A program made the translations under genes and the position numbers. A stretch of DNA of 15,759 nt, taken from the NCBI GenBank assembly GCA_035531535.1, contig DATKSV010000154.1:1-15759 (forward strand). The letters are read 5' to 3'. Within the stretch, counting starts at the first letter, position 1, and the number at the start of each line of letters is the position of its first letter. The notes below the pieces were generated by a model. The model did no database searches. It had not been told where the DNA came from and was given only the letters and a program-made list of their open reading frames with translations. Positions 1 through 7,072 of the stretch are shown here, one piece after another. This DNA comes from AG-12 sp035531535 (GTDB taxonomy: Bacteria; Chloroflexota; Dormibacteria; Aeolococcales; Bog-877).

Positions 1-523
1 AGTGCCGGACCGGCAGGGTCTCGTGCAAAATGGCGGTGACCCCGGCATCCCGGCGGGCCGTCCTCCGCTGGTCGTCCCCGTCAGCTGGCCCGGTCAGGGT
101 TGGGCAGATGACAACCAAGGTCCCCGTGTCCCGGGCCACCAATGCCAACCCGACGCCGCCCGAGCGGCTCAGGACCAGCTCGGCCTCACCGCCGCGCATG
201 GGAAGGCTCCACAACCGGGCGTCGTCGGCGTCGCTCTTGTCGGAGTGCTCCAGGCTGGGCTCTGGGCGCTTCGACACGAACAGCAGGTCGCCATCGGGCA
301 TGAAAGCGGGGGCGGCCTCCACGGGTGCAGACCGGGTGAGCTGGCGGGGCGGGCCGCCGGCTGGATCGATCTCCCAGAGCGCGCTCATCCGGCGCTTACG
401 GTCGGGTGACAGGGTCTGCACCGGAGCGACCAGCCGGGATCCGTCCGGCGATAGAACCAGGCCCGTCAGTCGTGGAATTGAGAGGAAATCGTCCAGGGAC
501 TCGAACGAGCTGGCTCGATTCAT
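1..523 (-). CDS. S9-family (prolyl oligopeptidase-like) peptidase, N-terminal part, truncated by window edge
   Basis: The minus-strand frame is open from ATG at 523 to the left edge (174 codons plus one base). The product begins MNRASSFESLDDFLSIPRL and carries repeated beta-propeller motifs: LSPDGSRL near residue 24, a WEIDPAGGPPRQLT strand near 51, and AFMPDGDLLFVS near 73. This pattern is known from the N-terminal propeller of acylaminoacyl-peptidase / dipeptidyl-aminopeptidase-like S9 serine peptidases, which cleave short peptides in the cytoplasm. The C-terminal alpha/beta-hydrolase domain with the Ser-Asp-His triad would lie outside the window, so activity cannot be judged. There is no signal peptide. 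No good Shine-Dalgarno is spaced correctly before the ATG, but a promoter ends 8 bases upstream, so the message may be leaderless. A TolB-like propeller protein is the alternative. Confidence 0.8.
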   Translation of the reverse strand, partial: MNRASSFESLDDFLSIPRLTGLVLSPDGSRLVAPVQTLSPDRKRRMSALWEIDPAGGPPRQLTRSAPVEAAPAFMPDGDLLFVSKRPEPSLEHSDKSDADDARLWSLPMRGGEAELVLSRSGGVGLALVARDTGTLVVICPTLTGPADGDDQRRTARRDAGVTAILHETLPVRH

Positions 524-531
524 CCCTGCGG

Positions 532-561
532 ATGCTACTAGAAGACCCCGCCCAGGTTCAA
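532..561 (-). promoter_or_regulatory. Promoter of the S9 peptidase gene
   Basis: On the minus strand TTGAAC (561-556) is followed by 18 bases and TAGCAT (537-532), then 8 bases and the ATG at 523. The -35 box matches TTGACA at four of six positions and the -10 box fits TANNNT. The distance to the start codon leaves at most one or two untranslated bases, which suggests a leaderless transcript. Confidence 0.5.
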
Positions 562-942
562 TTGAGGGCCTGATGGCCCGCTCGCGATTAGCCCGGCCCC
601 GCTCACTCCCAGGGCATGGAATCCCGTGGCCGTGGAGCTGCCGCAGACGCAAGGCCGGGGAGGGTGCCAGCCTTGAGCGGCGCCAGCGCGGGAGAAGTCC
701 GGGAGAGACGCGCTTGGCCTGGGCCCGCTCCGGCACGTCATGCAACCCGGTCTCGTCAAGCGGACCAGGAAGATCTCCGAGCCGAACAAGGTGTGAACGA
801 CCCGTTCGTCTTGGCCGATGGGCCGGAAGCGCTGGGAAGCGGTGGTGACGTCGAACTCGGTCGCTGCTCTGTGATCAGGACGACAGCGGACGACGAGACG
901 CCCCGCCGCGCAGTCGCCGATGTTTGCCTGAACCGCCGTTCT
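562..942. other. About 380 bases without a confident gene; possible coding relic and tnpB 3' flank
   Basis: No convincing gene is present. The minus strand is open from just after the tnpB stop (about 950) down to 538. Its middle reads like protein with G/C-ending codons (TEFDVTTASQRFRPIGQDE, then VVHTLFGSEIFLVRLTRPG, about 860-740), but no good start or ribosome site exists and the remainder is low in complexity. It may be a remnant of a gene cut by the transposon. A small hairpin, GAAC-GGCG-GTTC, lies at 941-930, immediately after the tnpB stop, where the right end and guide-RNA scaffold of IS200/IS605-type elements usually lie. I could not fix an element boundary. Confidence 0.3.
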
Positions 943-2097
943 TCAAACCCTGACAAATGCGCCACGGGTCTGAGGACCACCGATCGAGCCGGTGGGCTCC
1001 GGGGCGATCCCGGTTCCTGCTTCACGGCCACCTGCCGGGCGCGGCCCGGTCTTACGGTCGGCTCCACAGGCAGTTAACGTCTCCGCCGCACTGGCGGTGA
1101 CGGCCGGGTGGGCCCACCCGGCGAGGTTGATCGCGGCGTTGAGGTCTCGGTCCAGGACCAGGCCACAGCTCTGGCAGCGGTAGATCCGCTCCGAGAGCGA
1201 CAGCTCCTCCTTGACCGTCCCGCACCCACAGCGTCTCTTGGAGCTGGGGAAGAAGCGGTCTGCGACCACCAGCTCGGAGCCGTACCACTGGCACTTGTAG
1301 CTGAGCTGGCGGCGGAACTCCCCGAACCCGGAGTCGGAGAGCGCTCGGGCCAGCTGGCGGTTGCCCAGCATGCCCTTGACATTTAGGTCTTCCACCACGA
1401 TCCGGCCGTGGGTCTTGGCCAGGCGGGTGGTCAGCTGGTGGAGATGGTCGCGGCGGAGGTGGGCGACCTTGGCGTGATGGCGGGCCAGCCGGCGAGCCGC
1501 CCTTGCCCGATTGCGCGAGCCGCGGGTCTTGCGGGAGTGGGACCGAGAGAGGCGGCGGAGCTGGCGCAGACCCCGGCGCAGCGCCTTTGGCCCTGGGATC
1601 ACCGTCCCATCCGAGAGGGTGGCCAGAGAGAGTACGCCAAGGTCCACCCCGATGGTGTCCCCGGATCCATTGCTGATGGGGATGGCCCGCTCCACCTCGA
1701 CGGCCAGGGATACGAACCACCGATCAGCCTCCCGGCTGACGGTGGCAGAGGTGACCCGGACACAGCCCTGGGCCATCCGCTCCACCCACTTGCTGGCGTC
1801 CTCCAGGGTACGGACCGTGCCGATCCTAGGCAGGGTCACGCAGGAGGAGTGGAGGTGGATGGATCCGGTGAGCCGGAAGCTGTCCCGGCATCGGCCCTAC
1901 TTCTTAAATCGCGGGAAGTGGGCCTTGGGGCCGGGCCGCTTCCCGGCCCGGCTCTCCCAGAACGCCCGCATCTCCCGCTCCAGGTCCCGGAACGCCTCCT
2001 GCGTGACGCACTTAGATACCTCTTTCCACCAGGGAACTCCATCTGTCCCTCTCTTCCAGCTGTTCCACTCCTTGTGCTGTCCCATCGCCGTGGGCAT
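943..2097 (-). pseudogene. tnpB: Decayed tnpB (IS200/IS605-type RNA-guided nuclease), 5' truncated and split by an amber codon
   Basis: Two pieces lie in one frame: an N-terminal piece from ATG 2097 to TAG at 1899-1897 (66 codons, ending FPRFKK) and a C-terminal piece that runs on through 19 sense codons and GTG 1839 to the stop at 943. In intact relatives FPRFKK is followed by another Lys and GRCRDSFRLTG, so one AAG-to-TAG change explains the break. Counting from GTG 1839, the RuvC motifs survive: GVDLGV (Asp66), VVEDLNVKG (Glu150) and DRDLNAAINLA (Asp230/232). The zinc finger keeps CQSCG (Cys222, Cys225), but its first half reads RRCGCG, a CxC rather than the usual CxxC. The first 50 or so residues (RNA-binding helical start) are missing. 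There is no tnpA nearby, so the element is a dead or separately mobile-type relic. GTG 1839 has no Shine-Dalgarno, so a functional shorter protein is unlikely. Family identity is certain; inactivity is inferred. Confidence 0.9.
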
Positions 2098-2178
2098 AGG
2101 GACGGTGCTCAGTACCCACTACCAGGCGGTCAATGGCACACGTCGGCGAATCTCTGCGGCTCCTGGCGAATTCAATTT

Positions 2179-2255
2179 TGGTCGGCCCGGTGGGACTTGA
2201 ACCCACGACCTGAGCTTTATAAGAGCCCCGCTCTAACCAACTGAGCTACGGGCCG
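2179..2255 (-). tRNA. tRNA-Ile with UAU anticodon
   Basis: A complete 77-base cloverleaf including an encoded CCA. The acceptor stem CGGCCCG pairs with CGGGCCG, followed by discriminator A and CCA. The D arm is GCTC/GAGC, the anticodon stem GGGCT/AGCTC (one G-U pair), the loop CTTATAA, the variable loop AGGTC, and the T arm GTGGG-TTCAAGT-CCCAC. With U33 fixed, the anticodon is UAU, which reads the isoleucine codon AUA. Most bacteria read AUA with a CAU-anticodon tRNA modified to lysidine by TilS, so a genomic UAU tRNA-Ile is uncommon. A37 fits the modified A expected next to codons starting with A. A weak -10-like TTATCC lies 9 bases upstream (2270-2265). The tnpB relic begins 81 bases past its 3' end. 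Confidence 0.93.
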
Positions 2256-2291
2256 ATGCTCGAAGGATAAGGTCCCCTGGAGGCCGCCGGG

Positions 2292-2297
2292 TAATCT
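2292..2297 (+). promoter_or_regulatory. Leaderless -10 element of the methyltransferase gene
   Basis: TAATCT is followed by exactly six bases and the GTG at 2304, so transcription would begin at or next to the start codon. The TAA of this element also closes the reading frame upstream, which rules out a longer protein. No clear -35 box is visible. Confidence 0.4.
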
Positions 2298-2303
2298 GGG
2301 TCA

Positions 2304-3125
2304 GTGCAGCTGCAGGACCGATCCTACTTGTGCCACGGCCAGTACCGGGACGGATCCAATCTCGCCGCCCGACAGCGGCTCCATCGCGAATACGCGCAAA
2401 CCGGGGTTCCTTGGTGGCGTTTTGTCTTCAGGCAGCTGCGACTACCGGAGCGCAGCCGCATTCTGGAGGTCGGCTGTGGCCCCGGCTGGCTGTGGCGTGA
2501 AAACCGGGAGCTAATTCCCAGTGGCTGGAGGATGACGCTGACCGATCTGTCCCCGGGCATGCTCGAGGAGGCGGCTCGTGAGTTGCTGGCCCTTGGACCC
2601 CAGGTGACATTCCAGGCCGCCGATGCGGTGGCGCTGCCCTTCAACCCCGGCAGCTTCGACGCGGTGGTGGCCAATCACATGCTGTATCACGTCCCCGACC
2701 GCTGCGCGGCGCTGGCTGAGTTCCGACGGGTGCTGACACCGGGTGGGCTCTTGCTGGCGGCCACGAACGGTCCAGGCCACCTCAGCCAGCTCCGCGAGCT
2801 GGAACACCTAGTCTGCTCGACGGCCACAACCGCCATCAGTTCCGAGTTCGACCTGGTCAACGGGCCGGTTCAGCTGCGCCCCTGGTTCGCCCATGTGAGC
2901 GTGGTTCGGCAGCCAGGTTGGCTGGCGGTGACCGAGGCCGGGCCGGTGCTCGACTACCTGCGCTCCATGCCCGGGCGACGGCTGGCGGGACCCGAGGCGG
3001 ACCTGGTTAGCCGGTATGTCAATGCGGCCATCAACCGCGATGGAAGCTGGCGGGTAGAGTCGGAGGCCGGGGTGGTCCGGGGCCGGCGGCGAGAGCGAGT
3101 TGGGCGGCTACCCGGCTTCGCCTAA
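2304..3125 (+). CDS. Class I SAM-dependent methyltransferase
   Basis: A 273-residue protein with the Methyltransf_11/25-type Rossmann fold. Motif I is ILEVGCGPGWLW (residues 53-64), the SAM-ribose acidic residue is Asp81 in LTDLSPGML, motif III is AADAVALPF (Asp107), motif IV is VVANHMLYHVPD (121-132) and the following strand is TPGGLLLAATNG (145-156). Such enzymes transfer a methyl group from SAM in the cytoplasm; the acceptor cannot be read from the sequence, and the family covers lipids, quinones, small metabolites and antibiotics. Residues 160-273 form a helical C-terminal region without a recognisable second domain. GTG 2304 is the first possible start after an in-frame TAA. GGAGG at 2279-2283 is 20 bases away, too far for a normal ribosome site, which favours leaderless translation. 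The stop overlaps the leuS stop tail to tail. Confidence 0.85.
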   Translation: MQLQDRSYLCHGQYRDGSNLAARQRLHREYAQTGVPWWRFVFRQLRLPERSRILEVGCGPGWLWRENRELIPSGWRMTLTDLSPGMLEEAARELLALGPQVTFQAADAVALPFNPGSFDAVVANHMLYHVPDRCAALAEFRRVLTPGGLLLAATNGPGHLSQLRELEHLVCSTATTAISSEFDLVNGPVQLRPWFAHVSVVRQPGWLAVTEAGPVLDYLRSMPGRRLAGPEADLVSRYVNAAINRDGSWRVESEAGVVRGRRRERVGRLPGFA

Positions 3126-5536
3126 TCGCCCGCCACCACCAGGTTGACCTGGCGGTCCGGAACCACCACGATCCGGGATGGCTGGCGACCCGCCAACCAC
3201 TGCTGAATTCGGGGCGAGCCGAGGGCAAGCTCTTGCAGCTCACCCGGGGAGGTCCCTGGCGAGGCCATCAGCTGGTCTCGCTTCTTGCCGTTGATGGAGA
3301 TCACCACCGCCACCTGATCCCGCACCAGCATGGCCGGATCCACCTGGGGCCACCGCTGCTGGTGGACGGAGTAGGGATTGCCGAGGCGTTCCCAGATCTC
3401 CTCGGCAGCATGCGGGCAGTAGGGAGCCAGGAGCAGGGCAAGCGTCTCCAGGGCGGGCCGCGGGACCGGCCCCTGGTGCTCCTTCAGACGCTTGACGAAG
3501 CTCATCATGGCGGCGATTGCAGTGTTGAACTTGAGCTCTGGGGTATCGGCGGTCACCTGTTGGATGCAACGGTGGCGGGCCTGGGCCAGCAACCGCGGCT
3601 CGGCCTCGGCCTGTCCCTCGCCCTCCATCCTGGCCAGCAGGCGGAAGATCTGGAGCAGAAAGCGCTGGGGGCCGTTGATGCCGGTGGCCCGGAACTCACC
3701 GCCCTCACTGAAGGGGCCCATGTACATCAGGTAGAGGCGAAAGGCATCGGCTCCGAACCGGTCGATGTACTCGTCGGGAACCACCACGTTGCCCCGCGAC
3801 TTGGACATTTTGGCGCCGTTCTGAACGATGGTCCCATGGGCCCGGAAGCGCGTGAACGGCTCCTCGAAGTCGAGCCAGCCGAGGTCGTGCAGCGCCATCG
3901 CCACAAAGCGCGAGTACAGGAGATGGAGAACCGCGTGTTCGTTGCCGCCGATGTAGGTGTCCACTGGCAGCCACTTGCGGGTGAGCCCAGGGTCGAAGGC
4001 TCCATCCGATCGGTCCGCCGACGGGTAGCGCAGGTAGTACCAGGCGCTGTCCAGGAAGGTGTCGGAGACATCCGTCTCGCGCTGTGCGGCACCCCCGCAG
4101 ATAGGGCAGGTCGTGTTGAAGAACTCCGGATCCCGGGCCAAGGGGGACTCGCCGGTGCCCAGGGGGCGGAAGTCGGCAATCTGGGGTAGAAGCACGGGCA
4201 GCTGATCCTCCGGCACCGGCACGGCGCCGTGAACCGGGCAGTGGACGGCGGGGATCGGGGGACCCCAGTAGCGCTGCCGGGAGATGCCCCAGTCCCTCAG
4301 CTTGTAGGTGACGTGGGTGCGGCCCAGGCCGCGCTCGGCGATGGCGGCGGTGACCACCTCGCGGGCGGGGTCCGGGGCCGCCAGGCCGTCGAATTCTCCG
4401 CTGTTGACCAGTACCCCGTCGCCGTGGCCGCCCGCACCGTCGCCGCCCGAGATGACCTCCACTATGGGAAGGCCGAACGCCTTGGCGAAGGCGAGGTCGC
4501 GGCTGTCGTGGGCGGGGACTGCCATGATCGCGCCGGCTCCGTAGCCGGAGAGCACGTACTCGGCTGCGTAGATGGGCAGATTCCTGCCGCTCAAGGGGTG
4601 GCGGGCGCTCCGGCCCAGGTAGATGCCCCGGGTCGCGACCTCGTCCTCTCGGACCCCGGCGATCCGGCGCCGGGTGGCCTCGGCGACGTAGGCGGCGACC
4701 GCCGGCCGGAGCTCGGGCGTGGTCAACTCCAGGGTGCGAGGGTGATCGGGGGCCAGCACCATAAAGGTCGCCCCGAAAATGGTGTCCGCCCTGGTTGTGA
4801 ACACCCGCAGCGGCTCGCCGCCGTCAATCGGGAAGTCGAGCAGTGAGCCCACGCTGCGGCCGATCCAGTGTCGCTGCAGGAGCTTGGTGCTATCCGACCA
4901 GTCCAGCTGGTCCAACCCTGCCAGCAGCCTCTCGGTGTAGGCGGATATGCGCAAAAACCACTGCTCCAGCTCCCGCTCCACGACCAGGGTCCCGCAGCGC
5001 TCACAGGTGCCGTCCGCCATGACCTGCTCGTCTGCCAGCACCGTGAGGTCTTGGGGGCACCACTTCACGTTGCGGCGGGCCCGATACGCCAGGCCGCCCT
5101 TCCAAAGGGTCAGGAACAGCCACTGGGTCCAGCGGTAGTAGGCGGGGTCGGTGGTCTCGACCGTCTTGCTCCACGCGAACTGTCCCCCCAACCGCTCCAG
5201 CTGGTGGCGGAAGTTGCGGATGTTGGAGGCGATCAGGTCGGTGGGGTGGCGGTCCACCTTGAGGGCGAAGTTCTCACTGTGAATCCCGAAGGCGTCGAAG
5301 CCGATCGGCTCAAACACGTCGTACCCCTGCATCCGCTGGAAGCGGCCATGGACGTCCGCCCCTGAGAACGCGTACATGTTCCCCACATGGAGCCCTTCCG
5401 CCGAGGGATATGGGAACATCATCAGGTTGTAGTACGGGCGCTCGGCCCGCTCGAGCGGAGTCTCGTACAGCCCGCTCCGGCGCCAGCGCTCCTGCCACTT
5501 GGCCTCGATCGCGCGGTGATCGTATTCTGGGGGCAT
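3122..5536 (-). CDS. leuS: Leucyl-tRNA synthetase
   Basis: An 804-residue class I synthetase that charges tRNA-Leu with leucine in the cytoplasm. The N-terminal catalytic signature is FPYPSAEGLHVGN (residues 41-53), where HVGN stands in for the usual HMGH. Next come FDAFGIHSEN, a Cys-pair insert (CERCG), the CP1 editing domain with TRADTIFGATF and VPAHDSRDLAFA, a second zinc-type CPICGG, and KMSKS (residues 576-580, bases 3811-3797). The C-terminal tRNA-binding domain ends VVVPDRQVNLVVAGD. Length is normal for bacterial LeuRS. The frame stays open to 5887, but that extension runs over the divergent gene and does not resemble LeuRS; ATG 5536 gives the expected MPPEYDHRAIEAKWQERW opening. A TATCAT box (5554-5549) lies 12 bases upstream, so the leader would be very short. 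I looked for a T-box leader and found none. Confidence 0.97.
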   Translation of the reverse strand: MPPEYDHRAIEAKWQERWRRSGLYETPLERAERPYYNLMMFPYPSAEGLHVGNMYAFSGADVHGRFQRMQGYDVFEPIGFDAFGIHSENFALKVDRHPTDLIASNIRNFRHQLERLGGQFAWSKTVETTDPAYYRWTQWLFLTLWKGGLAYRARRNVKWCPQDLTVLADEQVMADGTCERCGTLVVERELEQWFLRISAYTERLLAGLDQLDWSDSTKLLQRHWIGRSVGSLLDFPIDGGEPLRVFTTRADTIFGATFMVLAPDHPRTLELTTPELRPAVAAYVAEATRRRIAGVREDEVATRGIYLGRSARHPLSGRNLPIYAAEYVLSGYGAGAIMAVPAHDSRDLAFAKAFGLPIVEVISGGDGAGGHGDGVLVNSGEFDGLAAPDPAREVVTAAIAERGLGRTHVTYKLRDWGISRQRYWGPPIPAVHCPVHGAVPVPEDQLPVLLPQIADFRPLGTGESPLARDPEFFNTTCPICGGAAQRETDVSDTFLDSAWYYLRYPSADRSDGAFDPGLTRKWLPVDTYIGGNEHAVLHLLYSRFVAMALHDLGWLDFEEPFTRFRAHGTIVQNGAKMSKSRGNVVVPDEYIDRFGADAFRLYLMYMGPFSEGGEFRATGINGPQRFLLQIFRLLARMEGEGQAEAEPRLLAQARHRCIQQVTADTPELKFNTAIAAMMSFVKRLKEHQGPVPRPALETLALLLAPYCPHAAEEIWERLGNPYSVHQQRWPQVDPAMLVRDQVAVVISINGKKRDQLMASPGTSPGELQELALGSPRIQQWLAGRQPSRIVVVPDRQVNLVVAGD

Positions 5537-5651
5537 AGGTGGCCACTGATGATACCGGCCGCATAAGGGTGGTCTTGGGCGGTCTCTATACTCCGGTTCT
5601 CTGGAGGCATCGCTTCCGGGCGGTTGCGACGCTTTGTTGGGAGGAAGTCCC

Positions 5652-6326
5652 TTGGCCGAGGTGCGGGCCCCGTCCGGACGGCGGGAGGGCAAGAGACCCA
5701 GGGTCAGGGCTGGCATCGGCAGGCGCAGGAGAGCCGATCGCGTCCGCCGCCGCTCCGGTCTTGCCCTGCTGATCCTCTTCGCCGTGGCTGCCCTGGCGGT
5801 CCTGGCCGCAGGACTGCTGGCAGCCTCCCTCACCATCTTCGCGAGCAACCCTGCCCACCCTTCCGCAGCGCGCTCTCCGGTCTCCAATCAGGGGGCGGGC
5901 GCGGCCAACTCAAGCCTAGTCGGCACTCCCATCGACGGCACCATCGTGGCGGTCTCAGCGGCTGAGAACCTGATCGCGATCCAGCCCTCGGTGGGGAGCC
6001 CGGTCCAGGCCCTGGTCAATTCCAGTTCCAACATCACCAGAGGCGGGGCCAAGGTGGGTCTGGCCAGCCTGATCCCGGGGGAGTCAGTGATCGTGACATT
6101 CACATCAGGGCCGGGGGGAACCCTGGTGGTGGCACGGCTTCAAGACGTCGAGTCGGTACCAACCAACACCCCCAGTCCAACCCCGACCCCCTTCTACACT
6201 CCGGCCCTGTCAGTGGCGCCTACCCCCGGTTCGGGCCCCCCGATCCCATCCCCGTCCACCGGGCCAGCACCAGGTGGACCGGCTGCCTCGCCTCCTGGTA
6301 AAAGAGGGGCAAAGACCCCGGGCTGA
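5652..6326 (+). CDS. Single-pass membrane protein with DUF5666-like extracellular domain and proline-rich tail
   Basis: A 224-residue protein with an Arg-rich cytoplasmic N-terminus (residues 1-34, RRRRADRVRRR), one long hydrophobic helix (about 36-64) and an outside part. The outside part has a beta-rich domain, residues 92-168 (DGTIVAVSAAENLIAIQP, then VIVTFTSGPGGTLVVARLQ), which resembles the small DUF5666-type barrel. A low-complexity Pro/Thr/Ser/Gly tail (170-224) could span the cell wall. Positive-inside charge suggests type II orientation. TTG 5652 is chosen because GGGAGGAA (5639-5646) precedes it by five bases; the in-frame TTG at 5634 lacks a ribosome site. A TATACT box at 5587-5592 may be its -10. 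It diverges from leuS with only 115 bases between starts. Function is unknown. Confidence 0.7.
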   Translation: MAEVRAPSGRREGKRPRVRAGIGRRRRADRVRRRSGLALLILFAVAALAVLAAGLLAASLTIFASNPAHPSAARSPVSNQGAGAANSSLVGTPIDGTIVAVSAAENLIAIQPSVGSPVQALVNSSSNITRGGAKVGLASLIPGESVIVTFTSGPGGTLVVARLQDVESVPTNTPSPTPTPFYTPALSVAPTPGSGPPIPSPSTGPAPGGPAASPPGKRGAKTPG

Positions 6327-6335
6327 ACAGGCGCG

Positions 6336-6351
6336 CGGCCGGATTCGGCCG
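6336..6351. terminator. Palindromic hairpin between convergent genes
   Basis: CGGCCG-GATT-CGGCCG forms a perfect six-pair stem with a four-base loop in the 26-base gap between the convergent stops of the membrane protein and the PHP gene. It has no U-tract on either strand, so it would act as a two-way weak or factor-assisted terminator. Confidence 0.45.
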
Positions 6352-6352
6352 A

Positions 6353-7024
6353 TCAGGTCAGCTCGATGCCGCGACGCGTCAGCAGCCCCAGGGGGGCGTC
6401 GGCGGCGATCTTCAGGACGGTGGCGAGGTCGATCCCGCTGCCGCGGAGCACCTGGTTGGCGCGTTCGGCGGTCAGCAGGGCCTCGGGCCGATGGGCGTCG
6501 GAGTCCAGCACCAACGCCACCCCCAAGCGGAGGGCGACCCGGGCCACATGGCCATTGGTCAGGCCGTGCAGCCCGGCGGCGCTTATCTCCAGGTGGATCT
6601 GGTTCTCGCGAGCCGCCTCGGCCGCCTCGTCGGTGATCAGGCCGGGATGCCCCAGGATGTCGACGTCGGAACACCGGGCGGCCGCCAAATTCAGCCCCGG
6701 TTGGGGAACGTCACCCAGGGTTTCTCCGTGCACCACCACCAGCCGAGCTCCCAGCGAGCGGGCGCGGGCCGCCACCTTGGCGACTCGCTCCGGGGGCACC
6801 CTAGTCACCTCGACAGCGGGAATGCTCGCCATCCCCAGCTCTCGGCTCGCCAGCCGGCAGGCGGCCACGATCTCCGGCACTCGCCGTTCGACGGTGGTTT
6901 CGTCAACGTGGTCGCTGCAGACATAGGCCGCATAGCCGTTCTGCTGGCAGCGGCGCGCCATCTCCAGAGGGGCGGCATGACCATCGGAGATGGTCGTGTG
7001 CGTGTGAAAGTCGAAGACTGGCAT
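6353..7024 (-). CDS. PHP-domain metal-dependent phosphoesterase (histidinol-phosphatase-like)
   Basis: A 223-residue protein that is almost entirely a PHP domain. The expected metal ligands are all present: FDFHTHTTISDG (His7, His9, Asp14), CSDHVDE (His39), VEVT (Glu72), VVVHGET (His99), DILGHPG (His126) and LDSDAH (Asp175, His178). This nine-ligand set binds three metals and hydrolyses phosphomonoesters or phosphodiesters. Relatives include HisK-type histidinol phosphatase, PolX-linked PHP domains and nucleotide phosphatases; length and lack of other domains do not decide between them, and no his genes are adjacent. It is last in a minus-strand run after the Rieske-fold and Ppx/GppA genes, with a 48-base gap from the latter. 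TAAGCT (7036-7031) six bases before the ATG suggests its own leaderless promoter. Confidence 0.88.
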   Translation of the reverse strand: MPVFDFHTHTTISDGHAAPLEMARRCQQNGYAAYVCSDHVDETTVERRVPEIVAACRLASRELGMASIPAVEVTRVPPERVAKVAARARSLGARLVVVHGETLGDVPQPGLNLAAARCSDVDILGHPGLITDEAAEAARENQIHLEISAAGLHGLTNGHVARVALRLGVALVLDSDAHRPEALLTAERANQVLRGSGIDLATVLKIAADAPLGLLTRRGIELT

Positions 7025-7030
7025 CTGTCC

Positions 7031-7036
7031 AGCTTA
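7031..7036 (-). promoter_or_regulatory. Leaderless -10 element of the PHP gene
   Basis: On the minus strand TAAGCT is followed by six bases (GGACAG) and ATG 7024. A GC-rich hairpin GGGCGA-GCCT-TCGCCC lies just upstream and could end the preceding Ppx/GppA transcript. No matching -35 box was found. GGA at 7030-7028 is too close to the ATG to serve as a normal ribosome site. Confidence 0.4.
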
Positions 7037-7072
7037 GAGGGCGAAGGCTCGCCCGATCGTCAGCAGGGCCGG

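Noticed and set aside
30..848. Long plus-strand open frame of 272 codons.
   Set aside because: It runs antisense to the S9 peptidase, is Arg/Ser-rich, has no family motif and no ribosome site. It is a typical shadow of a G+C-rich gene.
756..1067. Possible frameshift in the tnpB C-terminus: another frame reads QVAVKQEPG, which resembles tails of some TnpB proteins.
   Set aside because: The main frame also ends in a TnpB-like tail (REAGTGIAPEPTGSIGG) with a proper stop at 943, so the second reading is more likely a shadow of G+C-rich sequence.
1408..2244. Plus-strand open frames opposite tnpB and across tRNA-Ile.
   Set aside because: They are antisense to clear TnpB coding sequence and end inside the tRNA; no independent support.
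3233..4846. Long plus-strand open frames opposite leuS.
   Set aside because: They lie wholly within the convincing LeuRS gene on the other strand and show no domain of their own.
5537..5651. T-box riboswitch upstream of leuS, suggested by AGGGTGG at 5565-5571.
   Set aside because: That motif is on the plus strand, the wrong orientation for leuS. It lacks the rest of the T-box consensus, and the space is too short.
5537..5887. N-terminal extension of leuS to 5887.
   Set aside because: The added 117 residues do not resemble LeuRS, overlap the divergent membrane-protein gene and lack a ribosome site.
6170..6324. Repeat array in the proline-rich tail of the membrane protein.
   Set aside because: The repeats are short Pro/Thr/Ser codon runs without a fixed unit, so this is a low-complexity protein linker rather than a CRISPR or DNA repeat array.
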